Source: Xylanibacter ruminicola
Lineage (GTDB): Bacteria; Bacteroidota; Bacteroidia; Bacteroidales; Bacteroidaceae
Length of the DNA stretch: 64,000 nucleotides
NCBI RefSeq assembly: GCF_900142525.1
Contig: NZ_FRBD01000022.1
Location: forward strand, 1-64,000
Direction: 5' to 3'
The notes beneath the pieces are model-generated. The model did no database searches. It had not been told where the DNA came from and saw only the letters and a list, made by a program, of their open reading frames with translations. Below, piece by piece: positions 34,937 to 43,828 of the stretch (positions are counted from its first letter, which is position 1; the number at the start of each line of letters is the position of its first letter). The position numbers were made by a program, and so were the translations under genes.

Positions 34937-36061
34937 ATGAATCAGGAGACATTTTATGCTATGGCGCTCACACGCCTTACAAACTTTAATTTCCAACAGG
35001 CTTTGGAACTGTATAAGGCAGCAGGAAGTGCTCAGAACCTATATGAACATCGCAACGAAGTGGGCGATATGATTGAAGGATGCACGCCACGACTCGTTGA
35101 GGCACTCAAGAACTGGGGCGATGCCATGAAACGAGCCGAGGTAGAAGCAAAATATATGGAGGAGCACAAAATCAGGGCCTACACGCTGCTTGACGATGAC
35201 TATCCACAACGCCTGCTAGAGTGTGCCGATGCTCCGTTGGTACTATATTATATAGGTAATGCAGACCTGAATCAAACCAAGATTATCAGCATCGTTGGAA
35301 CACGCCAGATAACCAGTTATGGCAAAGACATCTGTCGCAAATTCATCAGAGAGCTGCATGAGATGTGCCCTCAGGTGCTGATTGTGAGCGGACTGGCCTA
35401 TGGCGTAGATATCTGTGCACATCGCGAGTCGCTAGCTAATGGCTATGACACATTAGGTGTGCTGGCACATGGATTGGACCAGATATATCCTTATCATCAC
35501 CGTGATACAGCAGCCAAGATGGTGGAACATGGTGGACTGCTAACCGAGTTTATGACTCAGACCAATGCCGACAAAGTTAATTTTGTGCGTCGCAACCGCA
35601 TTGTGGCAGGCATATCGGATGCCACCATCGTTATCGAAAGTGCCGCTAAAGGCGGAAGTCTGATTACGGCAGAGATAGCACAGAGCTACGATAGGGCCGT
35701 ATTTGCATTCCCTGGTAATGTAAACCAGCCATTCTCTGAAGGGTGCAACAATCTGATTCGCGACAACGGAGCCGGACTGATAAGCAATGCCGAAGACTTT
35801 GTGAAGGCCATGGGATGGCAGAATGATGCCGTGCGCAGACAGGCTCTGGCCGAAGGCATCGAGCGTCAACTCTTCCCAGAACTTTCGCCCGAAGAACAAA
35901 AAATCGTTAGTCTGCTACAACAAACCAACGATCTACAGCTTAATATCATTAGTGTAAAGGCTGGCTTTGCCATCAACCAGGCAACCGCCCTACTCTTCCA
36001 ACTGGAGATGAAAGGTGTTGTTAAGCCTTTGGCTGGCGGCATGTATCATCTGTTGATGTAG
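34937..36061 (+). CDS. dprA: DNA processing protein DprA
   Basis: 374 residues. An N-terminal SAM/HhH-like region (1-70), then the Rossmann DprA core: LYYIGNADL, SIVGTRQITSYG, IVSGLAYGVDICAHRESL, VLAHGLDQIYPYHHRDTA, RNRIVAGISDATIVIESAAKGGSLITAEIA, and a C-terminal winged-helix domain (about 310-374). It loads RecA on incoming single-stranded DNA in transformation. The last 41 bases overlap the convergent DUF2520 gene. Confidence 0.93.
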   Translation: MNQETFYAMALTRLTNFNFQQALELYKAAGSAQNLYEHRNEVGDMIEGCTPRLVEALKNWGDAMKRAEVEAKYMEEHKIRAYTLLDDDYPQRLLECADAPLVLYYIGNADLNQTKIISIVGTRQITSYGKDICRKFIRELHEMCPQVLIVSGLAYGVDICAHRESLANGYDTLGVLAHGLDQIYPYHHRDTAAKMVEHGGLLTEFMTQTNADKVNFVRRNRIVAGISDATIVIESAAKGGSLITAEIAQSYDRAVFAFPGNVNQPFSEGCNNLIRDNGAGLISNAEDFVKAMGWQNDAVRRQALAEGIERQLFPELSPEEQKIVSLLQQTNDLQLNIISVKAGFAINQATALLFQLEMKGVVKPLAGGMYHLLM

Positions 36062-36821
36062 CATCCTCGTGTATGCTATCCGCCATTAACCGATAAATCT
36101 GCTTGGTACGATCATCGTTGAGCAGGTCTATCTGCATATTCATCACACCTACATCGTAGCGTACCATCGGGCCCGTCTGAGCCTGCTTGGGCGAGAGAAC
36201 CGATACTTTTTTCGCCGTTTCATCGATAAGCGGCAGAAAAAGATTAAAATCTATCTGCTCTTCTTGCAGCACTTTCTCAGCCAGTCGATAGCAATGGTTT
36301 GTAAAGTTACAAGCCAGCACAGCAGCCAAATGTATCTTCTTTCGTTTAGCCGAATCAGCCAATACCACATGATCGGATACACTTTCGGCTAGCTGCCGGA
36401 TAGTTTCGAGTGTCACATCATCCGATGCCTCCAGGAAACAAGGAATAGGACGGAAGTCAACTTGACGGTTCTTCGAAAACGTCTGCATCGGATACAACAC
36501 TCCATAATGCTGGACCTTACCCTTGAATACATCCATACTGATGCTTCCTGCCGTATGCACCAGCACCCCTTTTACTACCATTTTACTCACTCTCTCGGCC
36601 AGTTCGCTGATAGCATCATCCTTCACAGAGATGACATAGATATCTGCATTTTTATCTATTTCATCGACATCGGCCGTATATCTGCACCCTATCTTCTCTG
36701 CCAACTCGCAAGCATGTTCTTCGGTACGACTATACACCTGCAGAATATGCTGTCCTGCATCCTTCATAGCCAACGACAACTGCGTTGCCAGATTACCAGA
36801 ACCTATTAAAACAATATTCAT
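36021..36821 (-). CDS. Rossmann/DUF2520 oxidoreductase, candidate ketopantoate reductase (PanG-like)
   Basis: 266 residues. N-terminal NAD(P) loop GSGNLA (7-12) and a 6-phosphogluconate-dehydrogenase-like fold; DUF2520 C-terminal helices (AAVLACNFTNHCYRLAEKVL). It is the last gene of the panB-panC-panD-coaBC-coaX operon and overlaps coaX by 4 bases. The pathway needs a ketopantoate reductase between PanB and PanC, and no panE or ilvC lies in the operon. I recall that PanG of Francisella and Enterococcus, a non-PanE ketopantoate reductase, is of this kind, but could not check it here. Function by position is therefore an inference. The 3' end overlaps dprA by 41 bases. Confidence 0.75.
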   Translation of the reverse strand: MNIVLIGSGNLATQLSLAMKDAGQHILQVYSRTEEHACELAEKIGCRYTADVDEIDKNADIYVISVKDDAISELAERVSKMVVKGVLVHTAGSISMDVFKGKVQHYGVLYPMQTFSKNRQVDFRPIPCFLEASDDVTLETIRQLAESVSDHVVLADSAKRKKIHLAAVLACNFTNHCYRLAEKVLQEEQIDFNLFLPLIDETAKKVSVLSPKQAQTGPMVRYDVGVMNMQIDLLNDDRTKQIYRLMADSIHEDATSTDDTCRQPKA

Positions 36822-37582
36822 TTTCTTGTTGCGTTAAAGATACCTTTGAAAAGTAGGTAGGGATCAATGGTTATTTGATGTTTGCAGTGGGGAACAATTG
36901 TCTTTGACATGCCGCCAGTGGCGATGATATGCGGGGGCGTGGGGAGTGTATTAGCTATTTTATCGATGAGGCCATCAATCATAGCAGCGGTGCCGTAAAG
37001 GATGCCGCTCTGCATGCACTCGAGAGTGTTGCGCCCTATCATGTGGGCTGGCTTCTCAATAGTGATGGAGGGGAGTTGAGAGGCGCGAGAACTGAGGGCG
37101 TTGAGCGATGTTTTGACACCAGGAATAATCAAGCCGCCCTTGAAAACGCTGTTTCCATCGATGACTCCGATGGTGGTAGCTGTACCAAAATCGATAACAA
37201 TGGCTGGTACGCCATAGCAGGTTGCAGCGCCTATGGCATCGGCCAGACGGTCTTTACCTAACTGTGAGGGCGATTCGATATCAATAGAGATGATACCCTT
37301 AGCATCGTTGATACTTAAGAAATGTGGGGTGATGCCCGTCAGGTCGGATACGGCTTGGGCAATATCATCATTCACCTCAGGAACGACCGATGAAATGGTT
37401 ACTTTTTCGATATCGGCATTCTCTATATTATACTTGCGAAGGCCTAGTTTCAACTCATAACGGAAGAAACTGGCAGTCTCTTCTTTCTTGGTCTTAAAAC
37501 GCCATGTTGCAGTTATATCACCCTGACTATCAGCCAAGGCAATCACAACAGTAGAGTTACCAATATCTATGAGAATATTCAT
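36818..37582 (-). CDS. coaX: Type III pantothenate kinase
   Basis: 254 residues, the normal length. It has the ASKHA-fold motifs DIGNSTVV (Asp6), the pantothenate-region GKDRLADAIGAA and DFGTATTIGVID with GGLIIPGV. It phosphorylates pantothenate, the first step from vitamin B5 to CoA; the type III enzyme needs a monovalent cation and is not inhibited by CoA. It sits between coaBC (1-base gap) and the DUF2520 gene (4-base overlap). Confidence 0.93.
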   Translation of the reverse strand: MNILIDIGNSTVVIALADSQGDITATWRFKTKKEETASFFRYELKLGLRKYNIENADIEKVTISSVVPEVNDDIAQAVSDLTGITPHFLSINDAKGIISIDIESPSQLGKDRLADAIGAATCYGVPAIVIDFGTATTIGVIDGNSVFKGGLIIPGVKTSLNALSSRASQLPSITIEKPAHMIGRNTLECMQSGILYGTAAMIDGLIDKIANTLPTPPHIIATGGMSKTIVPHCKHQITIDPYLLFKGIFNATRK

Positions 37583-37583
37583 A

Positions 37584-38774
37584 TCAGGAAAGGGTTACGA
37601 TGAAATCGAGGATTTTGTCGGCCGTTTTTTCCTTAGAGCACAGAGGCAACTCCTTCACCTCGTCATGGGTTATCAACGTTACCTGGTTGGTGTCAACGGC
37701 AAAACCTGTGGTATTGCCTGAGATGGAGTTGGCACAAATGAGGTCGGCATGCTTCTTGATGAGTTTGGCACGCGAATTATCAATCAGATTCTCCGTTTCC
37801 ATCGAGAAACCAACCAATGTCTGGTTGTCTCTCTTATGCTCTCCAAGCCAACCTAGGATATCCTGGGTGCGAGTGAGTTCAATTGATAGCTCACCATCGT
37901 GCTTCTTGACCTTTTGATCGGAATAGGTGGCTGGGGTGTAATCGGCTACAGCGCTACACATAATGATAACGTCATTATCAGTACTACGGCTGGTTACAGC
38001 CTCGAACATATCGGCAGCACTTTTAACTGGCACTAAATCGATACCGGTAAAGGGCTTTATGCTTACTGGACCTGAAACCAATGTTACGTCGGCTCCACGC
38101 AGACGGGCCATCTTTGCGATGGCATAGCCCATTTTGCCCGAAGAGCGGTTGGTGATATAGCGAACAGGGTCGATAGACTCTTGGGTAGGACCTGCAGTAA
38201 TCAGTACCTTACGACCTTTCAGGTCCTGCTCTTTAGCCATAAAGGTTAGGATGTGCTCGATAATTACCTCCTCAGAGTTCATTTTTCCTGTCCCCGTATC
38301 GCCACAAGCCAAACGGCCTATGATGGGCTCGATGATGTGATAGCCGTAACCCTGTAGCTTGGTGAGGTTATCCTGTAGGATGGGATTCTCCCACATACCG
38401 GTATTCATGGCGGGAGCTATCAGCTTAGGCGCCTTGGTGGCCAGCATGGTGGTGGTGAGCATATCGTCGCAGATGCCGTGAGCCAGTTTGCCGATGACAT
38501 TGGCTGTACAGGGAGCCACCACGAAGAGATCGCCTCGTTTAGCAAGCGATACATGTTTCACGTCGAACGAGAAATTGCGGTCGAAGGTATCGACAATGCA
38601 CTTATTGTTGGTAAGTGTCTCGAACGTCATAGGGGTGATGAAGTGCGTAGCATTCTGAGTCATAATAACATGCACATCGGCATGGAGCTTTACCAGCATC
38701 GAAGCCAGATTGGCACTCTTGTAGGCTGCAATACCGCCTGTTACACCCAATACGATGGTCTTTCCTGTAAGCAT
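37584..38774 (-). CDS. coaBC: Bifunctional phosphopantothenoylcysteine decarboxylase/synthase
   Basis: 396 residues. N-terminal CoaC flavodoxin-like decarboxylase (about 1-185; VTGGIAAYKSANLASML, catalytic His in the VKHVSLAK region, PAMNTGMWENP) and C-terminal CoaB synthetase (about 190-396; GRKVLITAGPTQESIDPVRYITNRSSGKMG, KVKKHDGELSIELTRTQDIL). It couples cysteine to phosphopantothenate and decarboxylates the product to phosphopantetheine. It lies in the pan-coa operon, 25 bases after panD. Confidence 0.95.
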   Translation of the reverse strand: MLTGKTIVLGVTGGIAAYKSANLASMLVKLHADVHVIMTQNATHFITPMTFETLTNNKCIVDTFDRNFSFDVKHVSLAKRGDLFVVAPCTANVIGKLAHGICDDMLTTTMLATKAPKLIAPAMNTGMWENPILQDNLTKLQGYGYHIIEPIIGRLACGDTGTGKMNSEEVIIEHILTFMAKEQDLKGRKVLITAGPTQESIDPVRYITNRSSGKMGYAIAKMARLRGADVTLVSGPVSIKPFTGIDLVPVKSAADMFEAVTSRSTDNDVIIMCSAVADYTPATYSDQKVKKHDGELSIELTRTQDILGWLGEHKRDNQTLVGFSMETENLIDNSRAKLIKKHADLICANSISGNTTGFAVDTNQVTLITHDEVKELPLCSKEKTADKILDFIVTLS

Positions 38775-38799
38775 CTTTTTATTTGGCTATTTCGCTATT

Positions 38800-39189
38800 T
38801 TACTGCTCTTTCAGCAGTCCGTGCTTCTCGTAATTAGCCTTGCGGACAATACGATTGTTCTCATCTACAAAGAGTACGGTGGGCTTGTGAGTCTTAGCCT
38901 CATCGGGAGTCATATAAGCGTAAGCCATAATGATGATTTTATCGCCTACGTTCACGCATTTTGCGGCAGCTCCGTTCAGGCAGATAACGCCTGAGCCCGC
39001 CTCGCCAGCAATAGCATAGGTCTCGAAGCGGTTGCCATTATCGATATCGGCAATCTCCACTTTCTCGTATTCCAGAATGCCCGACTCGCTCAGCAGGTTA
39101 GAATCAATAGTGATGCTACCCACGTAGTCGAGATCGGCCTGAGTTACTACAGCGCGATGTATCTTAGCTTTCAGTAGTGTGATGTCCAT
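38800..39189 (-). CDS. panD: Aspartate 1-decarboxylase
   Basis: 129 residues. The self-cleavage site is Gly24-Ser25 in DYVGSITID, where the pyruvoyl group forms; other family residues include the [10 protein letters not shown] start, AYAYM and NGAAA. It makes beta-alanine for PanC. Situated between panC (6-base gap) and coaBC. Confidence 0.95.
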   Translation of the reverse strand: MDITLLKAKIHRAVVTQADLDYVGSITIDSNLLSESGILEYEKVEIADIDNGNRFETYAIAGEAGSGVICLNGAAAKCVNVGDKIIIMAYAYMTPDEAKTHKPTVLFVDENNRIVRKANYEKHGLLKEQ

Positions 39190-39195
39190 ACCTTA

Positions 39196-40041
39196 TTATA
39201 TATTTACGATGAAATTGTCAATCAGTCGGGTCTTTCCGATATAAACAGCGATGGCAACAAGCACTTCGCCTTCAATCTTTGCTGTGCGCTGGATGTTCTC
39301 AAAGTCAACTACCTCAACATAGTCGATACGAGCCATTGGCTCAGTCTCAAGGTGCTGACGGATGATGTCAATCACCTTCTGTGAATCGCGCTCGCCAGCA
39401 TCGATGGCCTCCTTGCCTTTCTTCAGGCTCTGTGAGAGGATGAGTGCGGCCTTACGCTCATCAGGATTCAGATAAGTGTTGCGGCTTGACTTGGCCAGTC
39501 CGTCGTCCTCGCGTACAATAGGGCAGGGAACAATCTCGAGTGGGAAGTTCAGATCGCGAACGAAACGCTTAACGGTAGCCAGCTGCTGAGCATCCTTCTG
39601 TCCGAAGTAAGCACGATCAGGGGTTACGATGTTGAACAACTTACCAACAACGGTGCAAACACCACGGAAGTGCACTGGGCGTACAGCACCACAAAGCAGT
39701 TCGGTTGTTTCGGTGGTATCGATAAACGATGTAAAGTGACCAGGGTACATCTCTGATGGCTCTGGGTTGAAGATCAGATTGCCACCAGCCTCCTCTACGG
39801 CTTTCATATCGCGGTTCAAGTCGCGTGGATAAGCCTCAAGGTCTTCGTTGGGACCAAACTGGATGGGATTTACGAATACTGAAACCACAGTGCGGTCGTT
39901 CTGACTGGCCGACTTGCGGATGAGGCTCTGATGACCCTCATGAAGAAAGCCCATAGTAGGCACCAGACCTACTGAAAGGCCTTCCTTTCTCCATTCTGCA
40001 ACAATTTCTCTTACCTCCTTTACAGTCTTTACTACTCTCAT
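39196..40041 (-). CDS. panC: Pantothenate synthetase
   Basis: 281 residues. Nucleotidyl-transferase motifs VPTMGFLHEGHQSLIRKS (HxGH type), VFVNPIQFGPNEDLEAYPRD, YFGQKDAQQLATVKR and LAKSSRNTYL are all present. It joins pantoate and beta-alanine using ATP. The start overlaps the panB stop by 4 bases. Confidence 0.96.
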   Translation of the reverse strand: MRVVKTVKEVREIVAEWRKEGLSVGLVPTMGFLHEGHQSLIRKSASQNDRTVVSVFVNPIQFGPNEDLEAYPRDLNRDMKAVEEAGGNLIFNPEPSEMYPGHFTSFIDTTETTELLCGAVRPVHFRGVCTVVGKLFNIVTPDRAYFGQKDAQQLATVKRFVRDLNFPLEIVPCPIVREDDGLAKSSRNTYLNPDERKAALILSQSLKKGKEAIDAGERDSQKVIDIIRQHLETEPMARIDYVEVVDFENIQRTAKIEGEVLVAIAVYIGKTRLIDNFIVNI

Positions 40042-40901
40042 ATTACCTTTTTAAATAATAGTCTTTCTGTTTCTTCTTTCTTGAGTTGCTCCAAAACCTC
40101 GTCGCTAATGCTATAGGTCTGCCCCTCACCAGGGAAACTGCGGTTTTCACAGTCCTGCTTGTACTGACGGAATGCCTCGAGCATTACACTATGCAGGTCG
40201 GCATACTTCTTCACAAACTTGGGTACAAATCCAGCGTTATAGCCAAGCATATCCTGGTAAACCAGAACCTGTCCGTCGCAAGCACTGCTGGCTCCGATAC
40301 CAATAGTAAGTGCATTGCTACGTTCTGTAACCATCTTGGCCAGTGCCTCGGGCACACACTCAAGGGTGATGGCAAATGCACCAGCCTCTTCTACTGCCTT
40401 AGCATCGGCTAACAGTTTCTGAGCCTGCTCAAGCGACTTACCTTGAACCTTGTATCCTCCCATGGCATTGACTGATTGTGGCGTAAGTCCGATGTGGGCC
40501 ACTACAGGGATGCCAGCCTCGACAATAGCCTTGATACGATCAGCATATTCTACACCACCTTCTAATTTTACTGCCTGGCAATTGGTTTCCTTCATGATGC
40601 GACCTGCATTACGAACAGCATCCTCTACAGATGCCTGATATGACATAAATGGCATGTCGACAACAACAAAAGCCTCTTTGGCACCACGAACTACAGCCTT
40701 ACCGTGATGAATCATATCATCAACAGTAACTGCCAATGTGTTCTCGTAACCCAGCATCACATTACCGAGCGAGTCACCAACTAAGATCATGTCGATTCCA
40801 GCCTCATCAATGGTACAGGCTGTATGATAATCATAAGCCGTCAGCATGCTGACTGGCTGCTTCCCCTTACGTTCAAGTAAGTCAAAAATAGATTTTCTCA
40901 T
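40038..40901 (-). CDS. panB: 3-methyl-2-oxobutanoate hydroxymethyltransferase
   Basis: 287 residues. TIM-barrel enzyme with SMLTAYDYHTACTIDEAG, ILVGDSLGNVMLG, VVVDMPFMSYQ, VKLEGG, HIGLTPQSVNAMGGYKVQG and GIGASSACDGQVLVYQDMLG. It makes ketopantoate from 2-oxoisovalerate and methylene-THF. First gene of the operon, whose -7 box is at 40936-40945. The C-terminal extension (about 260-287, ISDEVLEQLKKEETER) is a charged helix. Confidence 0.95.
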   Translation of the reverse strand: MRKSIFDLLERKGKQPVSMLTAYDYHTACTIDEAGIDMILVGDSLGNVMLGYENTLAVTVDDMIHHGKAVVRGAKEAFVVVDMPFMSYQASVEDAVRNAGRIMKETNCQAVKLEGGVEYADRIKAIVEAGIPVVAHIGLTPQSVNAMGGYKVQGKSLEQAQKLLADAKAVEEAGAFAITLECVPEALAKMVTERSNALTIGIGASSACDGQVLVYQDMLGYNAGFVPKFVKKYADLHSVMLEAFRQYKQDCENRSFPGEGQTYSISDEVLEQLKKEETERLLFKKVI

Positions 40902-40935
40902 TTCCTGAAATAGATTTCTTTGCTCTCTTCAAGGG

Positions 40936-40945
40936 TGCAAAAGTA
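40936..40945 (-). promoter_or_regulatory. -7 promoter box of the pan-coa operon
   Basis: TACTTTTGCA on the minus strand, 35 bases before ATG 40901; back to back with the dapB promoter. Confidence 0.65.
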
Positions 40946-41018
40946 TTACATTATTTTAATATCAGCAAATTTTTTAGTTATTTTCTGTTGAAAATGGGGA
41001 TTTGTTGACAAAAAGTAG

Positions 41019-41026
41019 TATCTTTG
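41019..41026 (+). promoter_or_regulatory. -7 promoter box of dapB-lepB-WbqC
   Basis: TATCTTTG followed by CGGC, 26 bases before ATG 41052; a TTG-containing -33 candidate is in GGATTTGTTGACA around 40999-41010. Confidence 0.65.
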
Positions 41027-41051
41027 CGGCGTTTTTTAATTCGAATTAATT

Positions 41052-41768
41052 ATGAAAATAGCTTTAATCGGCTACGGAAAGATGGGTAAGATGATTGAAC
41101 AGATAGCCATCGACCGTGGTCATGAGATTGTAAGTATCATCGATATTGACAACCAGCAGGACTTCGACTCACCCGAGTTCGCCTCTGCTGATGTTGCAAT
41201 CGAGTTCACAGCTCCACAGGCTGCATACGGCAATTATCTGAAGGCTTGGAGCAAAGGTGTAAAAGTTGTTTCTGGATCAACCGGTTGGATGAAAGAACAT
41301 GGCGATGAGGTGCGTAAGGCCTGCTCAGAGGACGGCAAGACACTCTTCTGGGCATCAAACTTCTCTATCGGCGTGGCCATTTTCTCGGCTGTAAACCGCT
41401 ATCTGGCCAAAATCATGAACCAGTTCCCTCAGTATGATGTTGAGATGGAAGAAACCCACCATGTTCATAAACTCGACCACCCCAGCGGAACAGCTATCAC
41501 ACTGGCTGAGGAAATTGTAGAGAATATCGACCGCAAAGAGGCTTGGAAAGAGGACACTACCGACAAGCAGTACCTACGTGTTGACCACATCCGTCGTGGT
41601 GAGGTGCCCGGCATTCATACTATCCGCTACGATAGCGATGCCGACCTGATTACCATCACCCATGACGCCCACAGTCGTAAGGGATTTGCCTTAGGAGCCG
41701 TACTTGCAGCCGAATACACCAGGGAGCATCAGGGACTGTTAACAATCTCGGATATGTTTAAATTCTGA
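41052..41768 (+). CDS. dapB: 4-hydroxy-tetrahydrodipicolinate reductase
   Basis: 238 residues, at the short end for DapB. N-terminal nucleotide-binding GYGKMGK, then FTAPQAAYGN, SGSTGW, NFSIGVAIFSAVN and the signature ETHHVHKLDHPSGTA with the catalytic His and Lys/substrate residues. It reduces dihydrodipicolinate in lysine and diaminopimelate synthesis. Two bases separate it from lepB. Confidence 0.95.
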   Translation: MKIALIGYGKMGKMIEQIAIDRGHEIVSIIDIDNQQDFDSPEFASADVAIEFTAPQAAYGNYLKAWSKGVKVVSGSTGWMKEHGDEVRKACSEDGKTLFWASNFSIGVAIFSAVNRYLAKIMNQFPQYDVEMEETHHVHKLDHPSGTAITLAEEIVENIDRKEAWKEDTTDKQYLRVDHIRRGEVPGIHTIRYDSDADLITITHDAHSRKGFALGAVLAAEYTREHQGLLTISDMFKF

Positions 41769-41770
41769 TT

Positions 41771-43198
41771 ATGGAGAAGAAGAAAGAATTCAATCCTACA
41801 AAGCAGTGGGCAAAATTCATCGCCGTACTAGTGCTCTACCTGCTCTTTCTCTATTGGGTAGAAAGCTGGTGGGGACTGCTTGTAATACCTTTTATCTTTG
41901 ATATCTACATCACAAAAAAGATAAAATGGCAATGGTGGAAGGAGGCCGAAAAGCCAGTAAAGTTTGTCATGTCGTGGATAGACGCATTAGTCTTTGCACT
42001 CGTTGCAGTCTATTTCATCAACCAGTTCTTCTTCCAGAATTACGTGATTCCATCAAGTTCGTTGGAGAAATCGCTGCTTACCGGCGATTACCTGTTTGTG
42101 TCGAAGGTGAGCTATGGCCCACGTATACCACAGACCCCATTGACAATGCCATTAACCCAACATACACTCCCCGTTGTTGAGTGCAAAAGCTATATCGAGT
42201 GGCCTCATTGGGACTATCGTCGTGTAAAAGGATTGGGACAGGTACAGCTAAACGATATTGTTGTGTTCAACTACCCTGCAGGCGACACCATCTGCACAGC
42301 CCTGCAGTATCAGACAGAATACTATAACCTGTGTTATGGATATGGTTACCCCAGCTATCCCAACATGCCTAATCTCGACTCGTTATCGGCCGAGAAACGA
42401 CTGCAGGTGTTCAGCACCCTGTATGACATGGGAAAGAACGTGATCATGTCGAATCGTCAGGAGTTTGGCGAAATAGCCACACGCCCAACCGATCGTCGTG
42501 AGAACTATGTAAAGCGTTGCGTTGGTCTGCCTGGCCAAACTCTCCAGATTAAAGATCATATTGTATACCTAGATGGCAAGGCCAACAAGGAGCCAGACAA
42601 TGTGCAGTATACATATAATATTAAGCTGAAGCGCCACTTCACCGAGGAAGAGATGGAAGAGTGGAACATTACTCGCGAAGAACTGGTATCGCTTAACAAC
42701 AATGGATATATGCCGTTGACAAAGCGCGTAGTAGAGGAGATGAAGAAATGCAACGACTTGCTGGAGAGTATCTCATTCCATTACGACACCGAGGAGTGGA
42801 GTTTGTATCCACAGAACGGCAATATGCACTGGACTCGCGACAACTACGGTCCGATTTGGATTCCAAAGAAGGGCGAGAGCATAAAGCTGACACTCGACAA
42901 TCTGCCAATCTACGAGCGATGCATTCGTGCCTACGAAGAGAATGATCTTCAGGTTCGCGATGGCAAAATTTTCATCAACGGCAAAGAGTCTAATCAGTAT
43001 ACTTTCAAATTGGACTATTATTGGATGATGGGTGATAACCGCCATAACTCTGCCGACTCACGTTACTGGGGCTTTGTACCCGAGGATCATATCGTGGGAA
43101 AGCCCATATTCATCTGGTGGAGCAGCGATCCTGACCGCAACGGATTCTCAGGCATACGCTGGAGCCGTATCGGCAACATCGTAGACAATATTAAATAA
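41771..43198 (+). CDS. lepB: Signal peptidase I
   Basis: 475 residues, long compared with the E. coli enzyme but usual for this phylum. Two N-terminal membrane segments (about 15-45 and 68-90) precede the catalytic region with Ser97 (VIPSSSLEKSL, in place of PSGSM) and Lys248 (RRENYVKRCVGLPGQ). The C-terminal box GDNRHNSADSRYWGFVPEDHIVG is clear. A large insertion lies between the Ser and Lys boxes. It removes signal peptides in the inner membrane. Confidence 0.93.
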   Translation: MEKKKEFNPTKQWAKFIAVLVLYLLFLYWVESWWGLLVIPFIFDIYITKKIKWQWWKEAEKPVKFVMSWIDALVFALVAVYFINQFFFQNYVIPSSSLEKSLLTGDYLFVSKVSYGPRIPQTPLTMPLTQHTLPVVECKSYIEWPHWDYRRVKGLGQVQLNDIVVFNYPAGDTICTALQYQTEYYNLCYGYGYPSYPNMPNLDSLSAEKRLQVFSTLYDMGKNVIMSNRQEFGEIATRPTDRRENYVKRCVGLPGQTLQIKDHIVYLDGKANKEPDNVQYTYNIKLKRHFTEEEMEEWNITREELVSLNNNGYMPLTKRVVEEMKKCNDLLESISFHYDTEEWSLYPQNGNMHWTRDNYGPIWIPKKGESIKLTLDNLPIYERCIRAYEENDLQVRDGKIFINGKESNQYTFKLDYYWMMGDNRHNSADSRYWGFVPEDHIVGKPIFIWWSSDPDRNGFSGIRWSRIGNIVDNIK

Positions 43199-43207
43199 GG
43201 TAAAACC

Positions 43208-43810
43208 ATGCAGGTTTTGCTCAGTACAACATACTTTGGCCCGGTGCAGTGGTATCAGAAACTGCATCGGGCTGACTTTGTGCAGATAGAAAAGTGGGAG
43301 AGTTTCCAAAAGCAGACTTATCGTAACCGCTGTCTCATTGCCACCACACAAGGTGTACAGGCTCTTACTGTTCCCGTGGTTCGTGGTGAATCTCCACTTA
43401 TTAAGGACATCCGTATCAGCGACCACGGCAACTGGCGCCATCTGCATTGGAATGCATTACAAAGTGCATACGGAGAGTCGCCCTTCTTCGAGTATTATCA
43501 GGACGACATACGTCCATTCTTTGAAAAGCGCTGGGATTACCTGTTGGATTTCAACGAGGCCATCTGTCTAAAAATGTGCGAACTCATCGACATCCAGCCC
43601 AATATGGAATTTAGTTCCGACTATGCAGTTGAGCCAAGCGATAAGACAGACTATCGCATCGCAATAAACCCCAAGCACCCTGCACCCGATATGGATTTCA
43701 CCCCAAAAACATATTATCAGGTCTACTCGGCAAAACATGGATTCCTGCCGAATCTATCGGTTATAGACCTTCTATTCAACATGGGACCTGAAAGCATTTT
43801 CTATTTGTAA
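43208..43810 (+). CDS. WbqC-like family protein
   Basis: 200 residues. Begins VLLSTTYFGPVQWYQKL and has YRNRCLIATTQGVQALTVPV and YQVYSAKHGFLPNLSVIDLLFNMG, features of the WbqC-like family (PF08889). Family members sit in O-antigen loci or next to lepB in Bacteroidota; the reaction is not established here. It follows lepB by 9 bases and precedes the HTCS gene by 18. Confidence 0.82.
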   Translation: MQVLLSTTYFGPVQWYQKLHRADFVQIEKWESFQKQTYRNRCLIATTQGVQALTVPVVRGESPLIKDIRISDHGNWRHLHWNALQSAYGESPFFEYYQDDIRPFFEKRWDYLLDFNEAICLKMCELIDIQPNMEFSSDYAVEPSDKTDYRIAINPKHPAPDMDFTPKTYYQVYSAKHGFLPNLSVIDLLFNMGPESIFYL

Positions 43811-43828
43811 CTACCCAAAACAATAACA

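Noticed and set aside
41771..43198. Signal peptidase I of unusual length as a novelty
   Set aside because: Insertions between the catalytic Ser and Lys boxes are usual for Bacteroidota LepB; both catalytic residues and the C-terminal box are present.
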